This document shows, piece after piece, positions 35,132 to 46,239 of a stretch of DNA of 64,000 bases. The DNA lies in NCBI GenBank assembly GCA_023014335.1, contig JAECYW010000005.1, positions 1,860,001-1,924,000 of the forward strand, written 5' to 3'. Position 1 is the first letter of the stretch. Every line of letters begins with the position of its first letter. The notes below the pieces were generated by a model that was not told the DNA's origin, did no database searches, and worked only from the letters and a program-made list of their open reading frames with translations. The DNA is from Galerina marginata (lineage: Eukaryota; Basidiomycota; Agaricomycetes; Agaricales; Galerinaceae). The position numbers were made by a program, and so were the translations under genes.

Positions 35132-37049
35132 TTTTAAACCTATCATTATTCCTCTTTATTCTCGCGGACAAACTCAAGTTCACTGCCTGTATACCCGCAT
35201 CTACTGGCTACCGTTCACCTCTTCTATTCGCCTTTGTTTTATATTCATAGAAACGACTTACGAACTCCCACACGCAATACTCGACGCCTTTCGATTGGCC
35301 CATTCCATACTGTAGCATTACCATCAACCTCTGGACATTCCATGCATTCTTAGCGATGTTTCTATTAATTTTGTACACTCACATTATTTCCACGACATCT
35401 TGGACATCCATTGATCCATCAATAGTTTGCTGTCGCCGCTTTCCTCTGTATCCCCTGGGCCGTTGCACTATTTATTTTCGCAATTGTTTTCGCCCACAGG
35501 GCACTATGTATCTAGTATTTATTCCAAATTTAATATGTTTGTTCTTTTACACGGGCATCAAACACAGCATCTATCGGTACCCATGCACGGCCGAATACAT
35601 TAACCAATAGGCTGTTCACATGCAAAGCAATCGCGTTCTCAACTTCTTGTGCAAGTGCGGTCTTGTGCCGCTTCCAGAAAAGTAAAACAACAACACCAAA
35701 TTATGGCAAACAAGGAGTTTGTTTCCATTTGGGACTGATCAAGGTTGGATCAAGGAATCGAAGAAAAGTCTGCTTTCCCCTGCCACTGTGCCAGCATTTG
35801 ACCAGGTTCTCCGATGTCTCCTTGATATGGATGGCTAATACTATCTGACATACTGTGCCTTGTGGTTCTTTCCGGAGAAACTGCCCTTCGGTTCAGAGCC
35901 AACTCGATTTACCCTTCACGAATCACGATGCTTGCAGGTCGTCCTTGGCTTGTAACTATCGTATTCAACATTTACACGAGGGAAATCTGGTGACTCGCCA
36001 CCTGGATACAAGCCACCTTATAGCATACATGGCGCGTTTGCCTCAGCAAATCCTGAAGTGGCTAGGTTATTCCGATAGATATATCGATACCAAACGGCGC
36101 GAACATGCTCATGCGCAGTAGCTCGTGGACATCTTGCACTCATGGACGAGATAACACCTGGCTTCTATGGAAACGATAAGGTAGTAGTCCGCCTTGAATC
36201 GCTTTTTCGAGCATCCGCTCATGAGACTCTCTTTCATCCGAAGAGTTCTACTTGCGCTAGTCGGACGCGCTAATTTTACATGGCTGCTTATTTCTACGAG
36301 GTCTTGATGATCATGAGAACTTTCTATTTTTATTCCCATGCTTTGCGCGTCCGTCGTTCCGGCAGACGCGGGTTTGGTTCATGGGCCTGTGTCTCCGGAG
36401 AGTATTACTGGAGAGGCTCCGTTTCGGCCAAACCAGTTAAGCTCAGTTAACGGCGTGGGTTTCCTCTGTCGTCTGCAACTCCTACAACTCGTGCCGAAGC
36501 AGAGCAGGTCTATGTTCAGTGACATCAACCGAACGCGCTGAATGCCTATTTCTGCAGATCAAGTTCTGGTATTTTTACTATGATCAAATTGGCTTTCAGC
36601 TTTTTTTCTAGCTCGGTCTAACTAATATAATCGAACGATGTCGCCGAAGTCCCAAATTGTCCAGAGCTCTCGATTCCGACTACGATCGGAGATTCGGAAC
36701 CTATGCGTCAAAGGGACTCCCAATGCTCCGTGTTCAAGTAGCAACTCTCTCTCTAGGAATGGCTCCAAAAGTCTGAGCAAGAGGTATACTATTTTCATGC
36801 AATGTTTATTTTAGGGCTGGTAATATTCCGTTTCCACATGGAAAGCGGTAGCTGACCCAGGATCCTGACAGAGGGTCTTGCGGTATGCTCCCACCTCTGG
36901 AAAAGCACTGGAAAAAAAGACTCTAGAAAGCAGGCCAGCGTCGCTGTATTTAAGGTCAGAGAAACATCGTCGAAACCCCTGGGTATCTTTCTTCCGTCAG
37001 CTTAAGTTCGTCGCAATTCTGCAGTGTTAACTTCATCGCGGAAGTCAAC
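35132..37049. other. Intergenic region between DUF6593 and GH16 genes
   Basis: About 1.9 kb. Open frames (35663-35848, 35855-36121, 36109-36339) are short and motif-free. The only supported element is a TATA-like box near the GH16 start. This is a possible site of decayed sequence. Confidence 0.45.
36947..36953 (+). promoter_or_regulatory. TATA-like box of the GH16 gene
   Basis: TATTTAA lies about 97 bp upstream of the ATG at 37050. Confidence 0.4.
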
Positions 37050-38574
37050 ATGTACATTTTCCTTAAAACGTCTATTGTGGCGTACCTTTCGGCCATCGCT
37101 TTAGGGGCGACGTACTCACAGACTGACAGCCATACTGGCAGTGGATTCCTCAAGTCCTTTACTCCGCAGGCCATCGCAGATCCGACTCATGGCCGTGTGT
37201 AAGTGATAGTGATATTTTCATATCTCCAACAAGTTTTAACTGACAATTTGGAAACGACAGGAACTACGTCAGTGCAGCGACGGCTGCCAGCCTGAATCTG
37301 ACATTTTCTTCTGGGGATACATTTATCCTGCGTTCTGATTTTACAACTGTCTTAAACCCCAATGGAGCCGGCAGGAATTCCGTGAGGTTGCAGTCGAATA
37401 AACAATACACGACTTCAGTCATGGTGTGAGTGTCTTCAATTAGGCACCCAAAGTATATCAACCCATATTTTTAGATTCAATATTCGACACATGCCTCAAG
37501 GTTGCGGGTATGTGTTCCTTTCTCATATTTAGACGTTATCTAATCTATATCCAGAACATGGCCTGCAGTTTGGACTGTCGGTGCTGATTGGCCGAATGAG
37601 GTAAATCGGCGCAGACCTTGTACGAGTTTATCATGATAGATTCCGTTCTCATTGATTTGTCTGTATTTTAGGGCGAGATTGATATCTTAGAAGGCATTAA
37701 CGATCAAGGCCCTGACCAAGTTACATTGCATACTGGATCAGGCAAGATCTTGTTGGCCAAGTTCTGCTTAAAAATTGATTCGTGACATCTCTCCAGGATG
37801 CACCATGCCCGCCTCCCGTTCTCAGACTGGGTAAGGAACTACGCTGTTCTCTAAGATATCTATCAACGACCCAAAACGTGTTTTGGTATTCGTCATTTTA
37901 TGAATAGGACGGCAGTTCTGAATAACTGTGATGTCGATGCCACCAACAACGCTGGATGCGGCGTACAGGTCACTGATACTAGAAGCTACGGCCCCATATT
38001 CAACGACAATGGCGGAGGATGGTATGTTTTGATTTTTCTCAAAATCAATACCTCCTCCGATAATTTTGACACAGGTATGCTGTTGAACGGACCAACTCGT
38101 TCATCAAGGTTTGGTTCTGGTCTCGAGTTGCTACAGGCATTCCATCGGACGTCACGAGTGGCGCAACTTCAGTCAACACTGACAATTGGGTATGGACAGA
38201 CTTCCCTTTCATGATAATTGCCATTTCATGCATGTTTTAAACAGGGTACACCACAGGCATATTTTCCAAGCACCAGTTGTCCCATTTCCTCAATGTTTGG
38301 CCCTCACAACATTATCATTAATTTGACTTTCTGCAAGTGCCGTTCGTCCTGCTGCGCTATCGACTAATACTTTCCAAGGTGGTGATTGGGCCGGTAATGC
38401 TCAAGATTATGCGTCGTCAGGCTGCCCTTCGACTTGCGTTGGTGCGCTACATTTATATTTGCAGCTAGGATCCTCAATTCATGAAACTGACGCATGTTAG
38501 ACTACGTCAATAATAATCCATCCGCTTTTTCCGACGCCTATTTTGATTTTGCATGGCTCAAGATATATGGCTAA
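37050..38574 (+). CDS. Secreted GH16 endo-1,3(4)-beta-glucanase (laminarinase)
   Basis: Hydrolyses beta-1,3/1,4-glucans outside the cell, either in wall remodelling or in feeding. Eleven exons join in frame to 316 aa. An N-terminal signal peptide (FLKTSIVAYLSAIALGATY) is followed by the catalytic domain. GTWPAVWTVGADWPNEGEID ends in the active-site motif GEIDILEG, which supplies nucleophile and acid/base glutamates. DNGGGWYAVERT, IKVWFWSR, GTPQAYFP and the Cys-rich end with NLTFCGDWAGN match the Lam16A-like subgroup known from Phanerochaete. Two of the ten introns (37742-37796 and 38333-38378) start with GCAAG rather than GT; no GT donor nearby preserves the frame. No carbohydrate-binding module or GPI signal is present. 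Confidence 0.93.
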
Positions 38575-38836
38575 AGAATTTGGCGAAATATCTACTATCC
38601 ATGCAAGCCTTTTGTTCTAACTATGTATACTTAGTAAAGGTTTTTCTGCCGCCAGTTTTGCGTTGTAAAGAAGCATGTGTGTATCATACTTTTTGATTTC
38701 CGGATTAAAGGATGCGAGCCGAATACAGTTACATCCTAAGTTTACAAATTAATTCGAAAGCAAAGTGCAGCGAAGAGTACAAAGAAAAAAGTAGATAATC
38801 AGTTGATAATCAGCGGAAGAAAAAAGTCCCTCTAGC

Positions 38837-41800
38837 TTATGCTTCAATGCTTTGCAAGAATCGCGCATAGCCAATTCCTCGAACGAGATTAATTTTGGTA
38901 GCTCCGTCGAACACGGTTGTTGAGGACTCTTGAATACGTGACTAGGAAAAAACTCCGTAAGGTACTTCTGTAGTTTTTAAAGAAGGTAGACACCCACCAG
39001 TTGCCGAGGTCGTGACCTTCCTACGAGGCTTAACAAGTCCTTGGACATCTCTTCTAACGCGGCCATATGCCGAGGATCTGATAGGCGACTTCGGTGGAGA
39101 ATATCAGGCAAGAGCGCGATGATTGTTGGGGCACGATTCGTCAGTTCGGCGATCGTAGCTTCTCGTGTTGCATCCGGAACACTTGGTCTGTCCTCATTGT
39201 CCAATGCCACCTCGCCCAATAGTTTTGGAAGTTTCGTCATGATTTCGACGTAGTCCAGGAAAACCTATCAAGCTATTAGTATCCATTTTATCGCAAGTGG
39301 TGGGTAGTATCATTACCTTGCCACGGACAAACCAATTTTCAATCTTATCCCTTCGACTTGGGCTATCGAATGGTTCGAACAAGTTGCGCAAAAGTTCCAA
39401 GTCCTTCCGCATAACGGCGTCTGGGGCCAGTTCTAGAAGGGCGAGGTTATGAGCCGAGCTGTAAGCCTGGGCGGCGATGTATAAGTCGTATGCGGCGTAA
39501 ATATTTCCTTGATCGAGCTCATACATCGCCTACAAGCAAAGGGAGTTCATGTTATTAGTGCATGATAGCAGATTGCAAACTACTTACCCTGGCCTCGTCG
39601 ACCCAGGTCATTGGCAATTTCAGGCTCCCGACAAGGCCACGTGTTATCCAATCATCGAGTTTCGACCCAGATCTCCCCAGCAAGTCTTTCAGAGCTTTCT
39701 CCCGCCTGAGGTAAAATGCAACACAACATTAGATAGAAAAGGGGCGAAGACAAAAGTACGTACCCGACACTTCCTTCTAAGTGCATTAACACAAACGCAG
39801 CTTCTTGCACCATACCCCAGCTCTCCAGCTCGAAGGCGTAGCTGCTAGTCAATAAGTCAGCAGACGGGCTGTGTCCTTCTGGTTGGAAATCATCATCGTC
39901 TCCGTCCCTTGACCATTCGTCGGTACTGCTATCTCCGCGATTGCTTCCTCCGAAACCGTTGACGAGGCTCCCTCTCGGCTTCCGCGCCTTGGTTCGTACC
40001 CCAGGATCACCACGGTCGGCGAAGTCTCTAACTCGCATAACGCGGGACAGAATAATGTAGAGATGCCAACATAAACCAATGCCCCAATCAAGTCCTGAAG
40101 GAGCGAACGAGAGTGGGTTGAGTGCATTCGACAGCGACAGGGCGGGGTTTGCGTGTATTTTGATCAGGACATAAAGAGGGTCTTCCGGTGTGTTCTCCGT
40201 TGAGGTTGATGAGCCCAAAAACAAGCCCAGCCGAGAGGAGTCCAGTGATGGAATTCTCTTCGCTCGGTTCACTGCCCATTTAGGTATAGGTCGAGCAATC
40301 TCGTTTTGTGTATTCGATGAATTTTGGATGCGCTCAAATACGGTGACAACATCAGCCACCGACGCATCCACACCTGCCCCATACCACAGGCACAGACCGA
40401 AAATGCGCTTCCAGTCCAACCCAGCGAATACGTCTTCGGCGTTCGCTTCCTCTTGGCGGATTAAGCCACCAAGCAGGTTATATACCCTCCAGACGCCGCG
40501 TCCAACGAGGCCATTTTGCGCACTTGCCATAGCAGTGTTGGATCTAGGAGATAACTTTTCGGATTTCCAAATCTCAAGCTGTGCAATGACATCTTCTTTA
40601 AAGAGTTCATCGCCCCCAGCTTGGCTGATTAGAGTAGAGAGCTTGAGGTAGCCACCCTCAGCAGCTGTTGTGCACGCCCGACTTATTTGATGGCCGGTGA
40701 GGTGCGTAAAAGCAGCATCAGCCGCCGTGTATGCCACTGTCAGACTATTAGTCGATAATTACGGAAAGTACGAAAAATTCTGGTACCGTTTGACCCACTT
40801 GATTGCAGCCGTAAATCAGCGTCCACACTGGGTTTGACGACGTCTTCAAGCCATTTGCTTAGACCGGTCTTCCTTCTTAACAAGCTCACGCGGTTCCTGA
40901 GATCTGGAGTTATGGATGATCCACTGTTGCCACCATTCCGTTTTGAACGACCAAGCTGAAGGTCGAGTGGATCGAAGAGTGCGCTTCCCAGACGAAAAAT
41001 GGGAGCTGAGCTGGAGGTGTCGTTGGATGAAAAAATAGATAGAAAAGAGGAAAAGTTCAGTGGTTCCGTGGAAGTTGCAGGAGCATGAGTACGATTTCCT
41101 GATGTTGTCGGTGCGGGAGAATGTGGAGTAGTTGGAAAAGCACAAGGGATACCAGATTCATCGGGAGAAATTGAAGTGTGGCTCAGGTGGTGTTGGAGGA
41201 GTTTAGCAGCCAGATTGGAGGGGGATGACGCCCCACTAGCGTCAGGTCGTGAGGAAGTAAGGGAGGGTAGGGTTTTGCTGATGGTGATGGTAGACGTATT
41301 GGCGGATGTATGTCTACAGAAAGTTTGTTAATAGTTCTGTATTTCACAGGGAGGTTACTTACGTTGTGGCCATAGGACCGCATATGCTGCCCAAATGCAC
41401 TAACTGCCCAGCCGGACCCCAGCCTACTCGAAACGACCTGCCCATGGCGAGGCCGGCATCAATGTAGGCTCCTTCGTTTCCATTAGCAATTGAGGACGTG
41501 ATTCCAAGTCGTGTATATTTCCGTGAAGGACGAAATATAGGTGGATCGATATCATGGGCGAACGAAGCCCGCTGTTTACAAGGGCTTCAGCGAGCGACGC
41601 GTAGAAAGGCAATATAGATACATACCTCCCGAGAATCAAACCTTAGACCATCCCCGTCGGAATCGCGACTATGCTTTCTGTTGATAGTTTGAGTTTTCGA
41701 GTGAACGTCCAGCCGGTTATTGGACTTTTGTGCTTTCGACGAATCGTTCATCGCTTTCAGCGCGGCTTCTTCAGTCATACGGAACAGCGACGTCTGCATT

Positions 41801-42213
41801 ACGTGCATCTTCTGCGCGTCCACACCAACATGTTGAGCCCACGGAATAATTGTGGGGTCACCACGAGCACCCAGACGTGTTTTCGCCGGTGGGGAATGGG
41901 AAGACGAAGACGCTGGAGAGACGCGAACGTTGACTTCATGCGCGAAATGGATATCTCCGTTTTGGTCCTCAACGAGCGCGTTTTGGTCCTGTCTGGACTT
42001 CCGGTGAGGCCGGGGTGGAGATGAAATCAATTCGTCCTCTTGCATCTCGGACGAAGAACTAGAACTTGAGGACTCGCTCTCGGAGTGTTGATCGTCCTCC
42101 ATGTCGCTGAGCACTTGTCTTGACTCCTTTTCGGGCACTTCGATATCATTTCGCCCTTCCGGTTCCTCGTCGCTGCTGCTGGCATCGCTGCTGTAGGCCC
42201 TGAACCGCGCCAT
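38837..42213 (-). CDS. NUP96: Nucleoporin Nup96 (Nup145C-type), encoded alone
   Basis: A scaffold nucleoporin of the Y-shaped (Nup84/Nup107) complex. About eight exons give roughly 950-1,000 aa. The N-terminus (MARFRAYSSDASSSDEEPEG, then long acidic Ser runs) is disordered. The middle has the hallmark FRVGWGPAGQLVHLGSICGP at about 41440-41380. The helical ACE1-type domain follows: KTGLSKWLEDVVKPSVDADL, AYTAADAAFTHLTGHQIS, GGYLKLSTLISQAGGDELF, VWRVYNLLGGL, GLDWKRIFGLCLWYGAG and DWGIGLCWHLYIILSR. It ends near RGIGYARFLQSIEA, stop at 38837. In many eukaryotes Nup96 is released from a Nup98-Nup96 precursor by autoproteolysis; here no Nup98 repeat or autoproteolytic domain precedes the first methionine. 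It is divergent from the F-box gene, with a 335-bp interval between the starts. Confidence 0.85.
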
Positions 42214-42548
42214 TAGAAAAAAAGAAAGTTATTGTTCTGTGGCAGAGGTCGAAACACCTTGAGAGTTGTTGTTCTGGGATCCAGTTGAGTAACCATGATC
42301 AAATACTTACAAACAGGCATTACCGTCAATGCAACCAATCTCTGATCAACCTTGACCACTAGAAATCTCTGAAAACCTCAAGTTTTGTGAATCACGAAAA
42401 GGAGTTACTTAGGACATATCTGAGTCTCGACGCTTAATTATTCTCAGCTTATTGGTGACTCTCTCCGAGTCTGACCCGTGTTGAACAAACTGCACTGTTC
42501 ACACCTCTTTTCGACACATCCCTATTTCTTCCTGTTCCTGTTTGCTTA
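42214..42548. promoter_or_regulatory. Bidirectional promoter interval, NUP96 / F-box gene
   Basis: 335 bp between two divergent start codons. No TATA box or known motif stands out. Confidence 0.4.
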
Positions 42549-45173
42549 ATGGAAAGTGACTGTCCTGCTTCAAGTACCCCTTCAGAACTTCCTTTTGTTT
42601 TACTAAAGACAAACGAAGTGCGCGGAGTCTATGGTCTTCATCCGATCTACCAAACCCGACGTCAAATACAACCCAGTCATCATAACTCTGATCTCGCGAT
42701 CGGCTATGATGCGTCATTAGTGCGAGGTAATTTGTCCAGGTTTGTTATCCGAGCGACAACTGAATCGCAGCTAACCTCCAAAGGAAATTACGCCGCCGGC
42801 CTCATTGCAACCAGTTTGAGGAAAGAAGCGAAGGCGAATACAAGGAATTTTCGTGAATTAACGCTCATGTTAACTCTTCCGCTGGAGATAATGTTTGAGG
42901 TATGTTATTGGCACTAGTTAGCTTCCTTTGTGATTCATTGAAGTGTTCTTTAATGGAGATTTTCATACACCTCCACCCCTTCGACTGTTACAATCTCATA
43001 CGCACCTCCAAAAGCTTCAGAATTGTTCTGCTCGACAATAAATCTTCTCCAGTGTGGAGTGTTGTTTTCAAGCGGCATCCAGAGATCCCACAGTGTCCAC
43101 CCAGCCTTTCTTTTCCGAAATGGGTTTCGATTCTGTTTGGACCTGCCAGATGTGATGTGGGCGCTTAATTTCTTGCCTCCTGTCTATTGTCTAATATAAC
43201 TTCAGAATTGTGGTCACCCCGAAGCAATGGTCAATTTCACCTTTTTAGACCACATATGCGAGGCGTGTACGGTTGGGAATCCATTCACTATGATTCTGTT
43301 TGGTTTTCGCATCGATTAACGACTGTTGTAGGAAACTCACCGAATCCAGCCATGGTTCTTCAATGTCCCCAAGGGTATAGACGAGAATGAATTTTGGAGA
43401 TTGATAAGAATGAGCTCGTATGCAGGTGCGAGGTCAAGTCCGTATTTTAATCGTGACAGTTTATCGTTTCTTGCCACAGGTGGAATGCTCCCCGCAAGGG
43501 ACAGATATTCCCACTCCTACTGCTCCAAGGACGAAGTCGAAGGAATAAGGGCACAAGTCGAGCAGTTCATGACATCAATTGCAGAGAATGTGCCAGATGC
43601 CGCTCAACACTACGAAGCTTTTAAGGCAGAAAGAGCTGCTTTTGTCCGCGAGTCTACGAAGGTAGCTCATCTAATCTCGATCATTTCTTATGAAGCTAAT
43701 CCAGAAATTCTCAGCACGTCGAAACGTGCAATTCATGGTGTTTCAATGCCTATGCTGAGGTTAAGCGCCAGTATCGTGCCCTGGTGGATCGGTATACTTG
43801 ACGCATTTTCTGTATTGCCCAATCTGATAGCACTTGCAGATGGCAAACTCGATTAATTGCCATAGGACACCACCCCGAAGATACTGAAACCATGAGAGGC
43901 CGTGGACATATTCTCTTAATCCTATGTCACCTCCGCATTGCAAAGTTCACCAACATAAGTCAGTGGCACCTGGTTATGTCTTGGTCCGATATCAATTTGA
44001 CATACAACAGAGTTCAAGCTATCTCTGGCAGAAATGCAGGTTTTTCTGGCTAGCGCAAAAGATCAGCGACTCTTTAGAGAGCGTGAAAAGCGCGCCAAGC
44101 CTTACATAGATGAAGTCCTAGCATTTTACGCCACTTACCGAAGCTCTGTGGGTCAAGCTGACTTGCGATACTTCCCTTATCCCAAAAAGATATGCCAGGT
44201 TGGAGTAATTTCTGACTATATTTACTCCGAAGTCAAGGATAAGCAGTTCCCCGTCGAGGCCGCCAAGGAGCATATCCGCCTCTACATTAACAAATGCGAA
44301 GCATATGGAAGGAACCAACTTGTTCAGATTATGCAAAAACTTGGCAACTCGTTAGAGCCGGCCATAGAGGATCCTCTCGCCCTTGCTGGGGCTGTCTTCG
44401 AATGCCCCGTGCACACGTTCCGATATGCCAACTACTATTCTGCTCTCTTTGGCTGGGACGATGCATTGAAACACCTAGATTGTATCATCCCCTACTCCGC
44501 CAATTCCCGGGCTGAAGATATTGACTCTAACTGTTCATTCGCATTCAGCACCATTGTATACGATATCATTCAACATCTCCTCTCCCAGCCAGGTCTCGAT
44601 CCATTTGCAACATTGCTAAACGGTACAGAAATACTGAATCTAAGGTTTTTGTGCGTGGTTCCTGGCTGTTGTAATAAAAACGGACCTTTCCCTATGACAC
44701 TAAAAGCTTGCGTAGGCGTTTCTCTACTTATCCTCTGGTGGATGACATGACGTATATACTTCTCATTCCAGGTCATACATGCAATACGTAGACACACCAA
44801 GAATGGCGACCTATCAAGGCGCAGCTACTGCAGTCCTCGGCCTTTTCAATTTGGACTTCTAAGTAAAGACGCTACGAAATCAGTGTTGCTCCACGAAGCC
44901 AAGACTGGGCGACATCGCTTTCGCTTGGACCCATGCAAGATATTTAGATGCCTTCATTGCGTCGACCTGACAAAAGACCGGCTGTGGGTTTTACAGGAAT
45001 TAAAGCCTCATCTGAAGAGCAAGTAAGTCATTTCATTGGCGCTTTCGTCAAATACTGCGATTAAACCTTGGAAAATGTGTAGGCATTGTGTCCACCGTCC
45101 TATTAAAAGTGTTGATTATGTGGCATCAGCACTCTTGAAAGACGAAAGCCTCCAATTTCCAACAACGACTTAA
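42549..45173 (+). CDS. F-box protein with a C-terminal zinc-finger-like segment
   Basis: Probable substrate receptor of an SCF ubiquitin ligase. The F-box is LPLEIMFE/IFIHLHPFDCYNL (across an intron at about 42901-42957) followed by IRTSKSFRIVLL. Further exons read VWSVVFKRHPEIPQCP, DHICEACT, QPWFFNVPKGIDENEFWRLI, CSKDEVEGIRAQVEQF, NVPDAAQHYEAFKAERAAFV, AYAEVKRQYRALVD, then a long exon starting SLAEMQVFLASAKDQRLFRE. The last exons contain RFRLDPCKIFRCLHC and LKPHLKSKHCVH, giving a CxxC...HxxxH arrangement. At first sight the gene looks broken in several places, but each break is explained by a 45-75 nt intron that keeps the frame. No leucine-rich repeats are seen. The region before the F-box may contain another intron. 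Confidence 0.72.
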
Positions 45174-45518
45174 CAGTCGCCAAAGCAGGGCAGGAGAGTG
45201 AGGCAGGTTGACTTTCGATTTGGGTGTCGCACTGTTACAAAGAACCATACCAAGTACACTAGATCACACACCCCCAAAACAATAAGACGTAAAGCTACCA
45301 CGAGAATATCTTCAAGCAAACGAGAGGAGGGAAATTCCTTATTCAACCGCCTCAGCGGCATCGACATCGACTTCTGTTCGGAGGGGACTTTCCTTCCGCA
45401 CCGCTTCTCGAACTGGCGTGAAAATAAGCAATTATAAGCAGTTCATATTTAAGAACGTAATCCAACGTACTATCGTCTTGAACGGGATTACCGAAGGTGT
45501 TTGTTCTTGAATGCGCCT

Positions 45519-46239
45519 TCATAAAATGTTTCTCAGGTATTCCGGCAGGTGAAATTCCGTCGGCTGGCAAGCTGACTAGTCTGATGTAATGTTTTTGGCG
45601 TTAGAATTATATTTCGGGAGATGCATATCGGAAACTGACATTCCGGACTTTCTTCTCGGTGGTGGAGGTCTATTTTATAAAGTCAAATCAAGGTCATACT
45701 TTTCGTGGCTGAGATTCGACATACAAACTAAGTATGAAGAAATTTCTTCAGTAATCATACTTCTTCCTGTGAAATCTAGCAGCTTACTTACGGAGATGGT
45801 TCTTCCACCAGTGGGTTTTTATTGCTGGCCCTGATAATTAGGTCGTTATTCGCTTTCAATTTGAAAACATGGACGATGTAATGCGTACTGTAACTGTTCT
45901 CCATCACCGAGTTCACTGATAAACATAGAGGTTATGAGGATCTGCAACTCGATAAATTCGGGTTTTAAAGCACGTACGGATCAGAATTTTCAGCAAATTC
46001 TTCCGTCATAACACCTTCCGCACTGAAAAGGCATTTATAAGCAGGATAGAAATGAATTTCATCGGGACACCTCACCTTCCTTCCTTGAGTCGGCGCACAT
46101 TGGATTCTGGTTCATGGCTCTGCACAGACTTGAGGGTCATCTAATCGCTTAATTTATATCTGCATTAAATAAACACGAGAGGACTTTTACGTTTATTTGT
46201 GCCTTGCTAGTGGTGGAGGAGCTTGGACTTGTGGCCATT
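45519..46239 (-). CDS. Small multi-exon protein of unknown function (about 124 aa)
   Basis: No single long open frame exists, but a chain of short exons on the minus strand joins with GT-AG introns. It reads MATSPSSSTTSKAQIN, then MTLKSVQSHEPESNVRRLKE continuing GVMTEEFAENSDP, then YSTHYIVHVFKLKANNDLII, RASNKNPLVEEPSP, LYVESQPRKTSTTEKKVRN and SACQPTEFHLPEYLRNIL to a stop at 45519. Introns are about 30-110 nt and contain typical donors. The protein is polar and charged, with no signal peptide or membrane segment. I do not recognise a family. The last one or two exon borders are the least certain, and the 30-nt intron is unusually short. Confidence 0.45.

Noticed and set aside
42549..45173. Frame changes that first suggested the F-box gene was a pseudogene
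   Set aside because: Each change is explained by a 45-75 nt GT-AG intron that keeps the frame, so the gene is probably intact.
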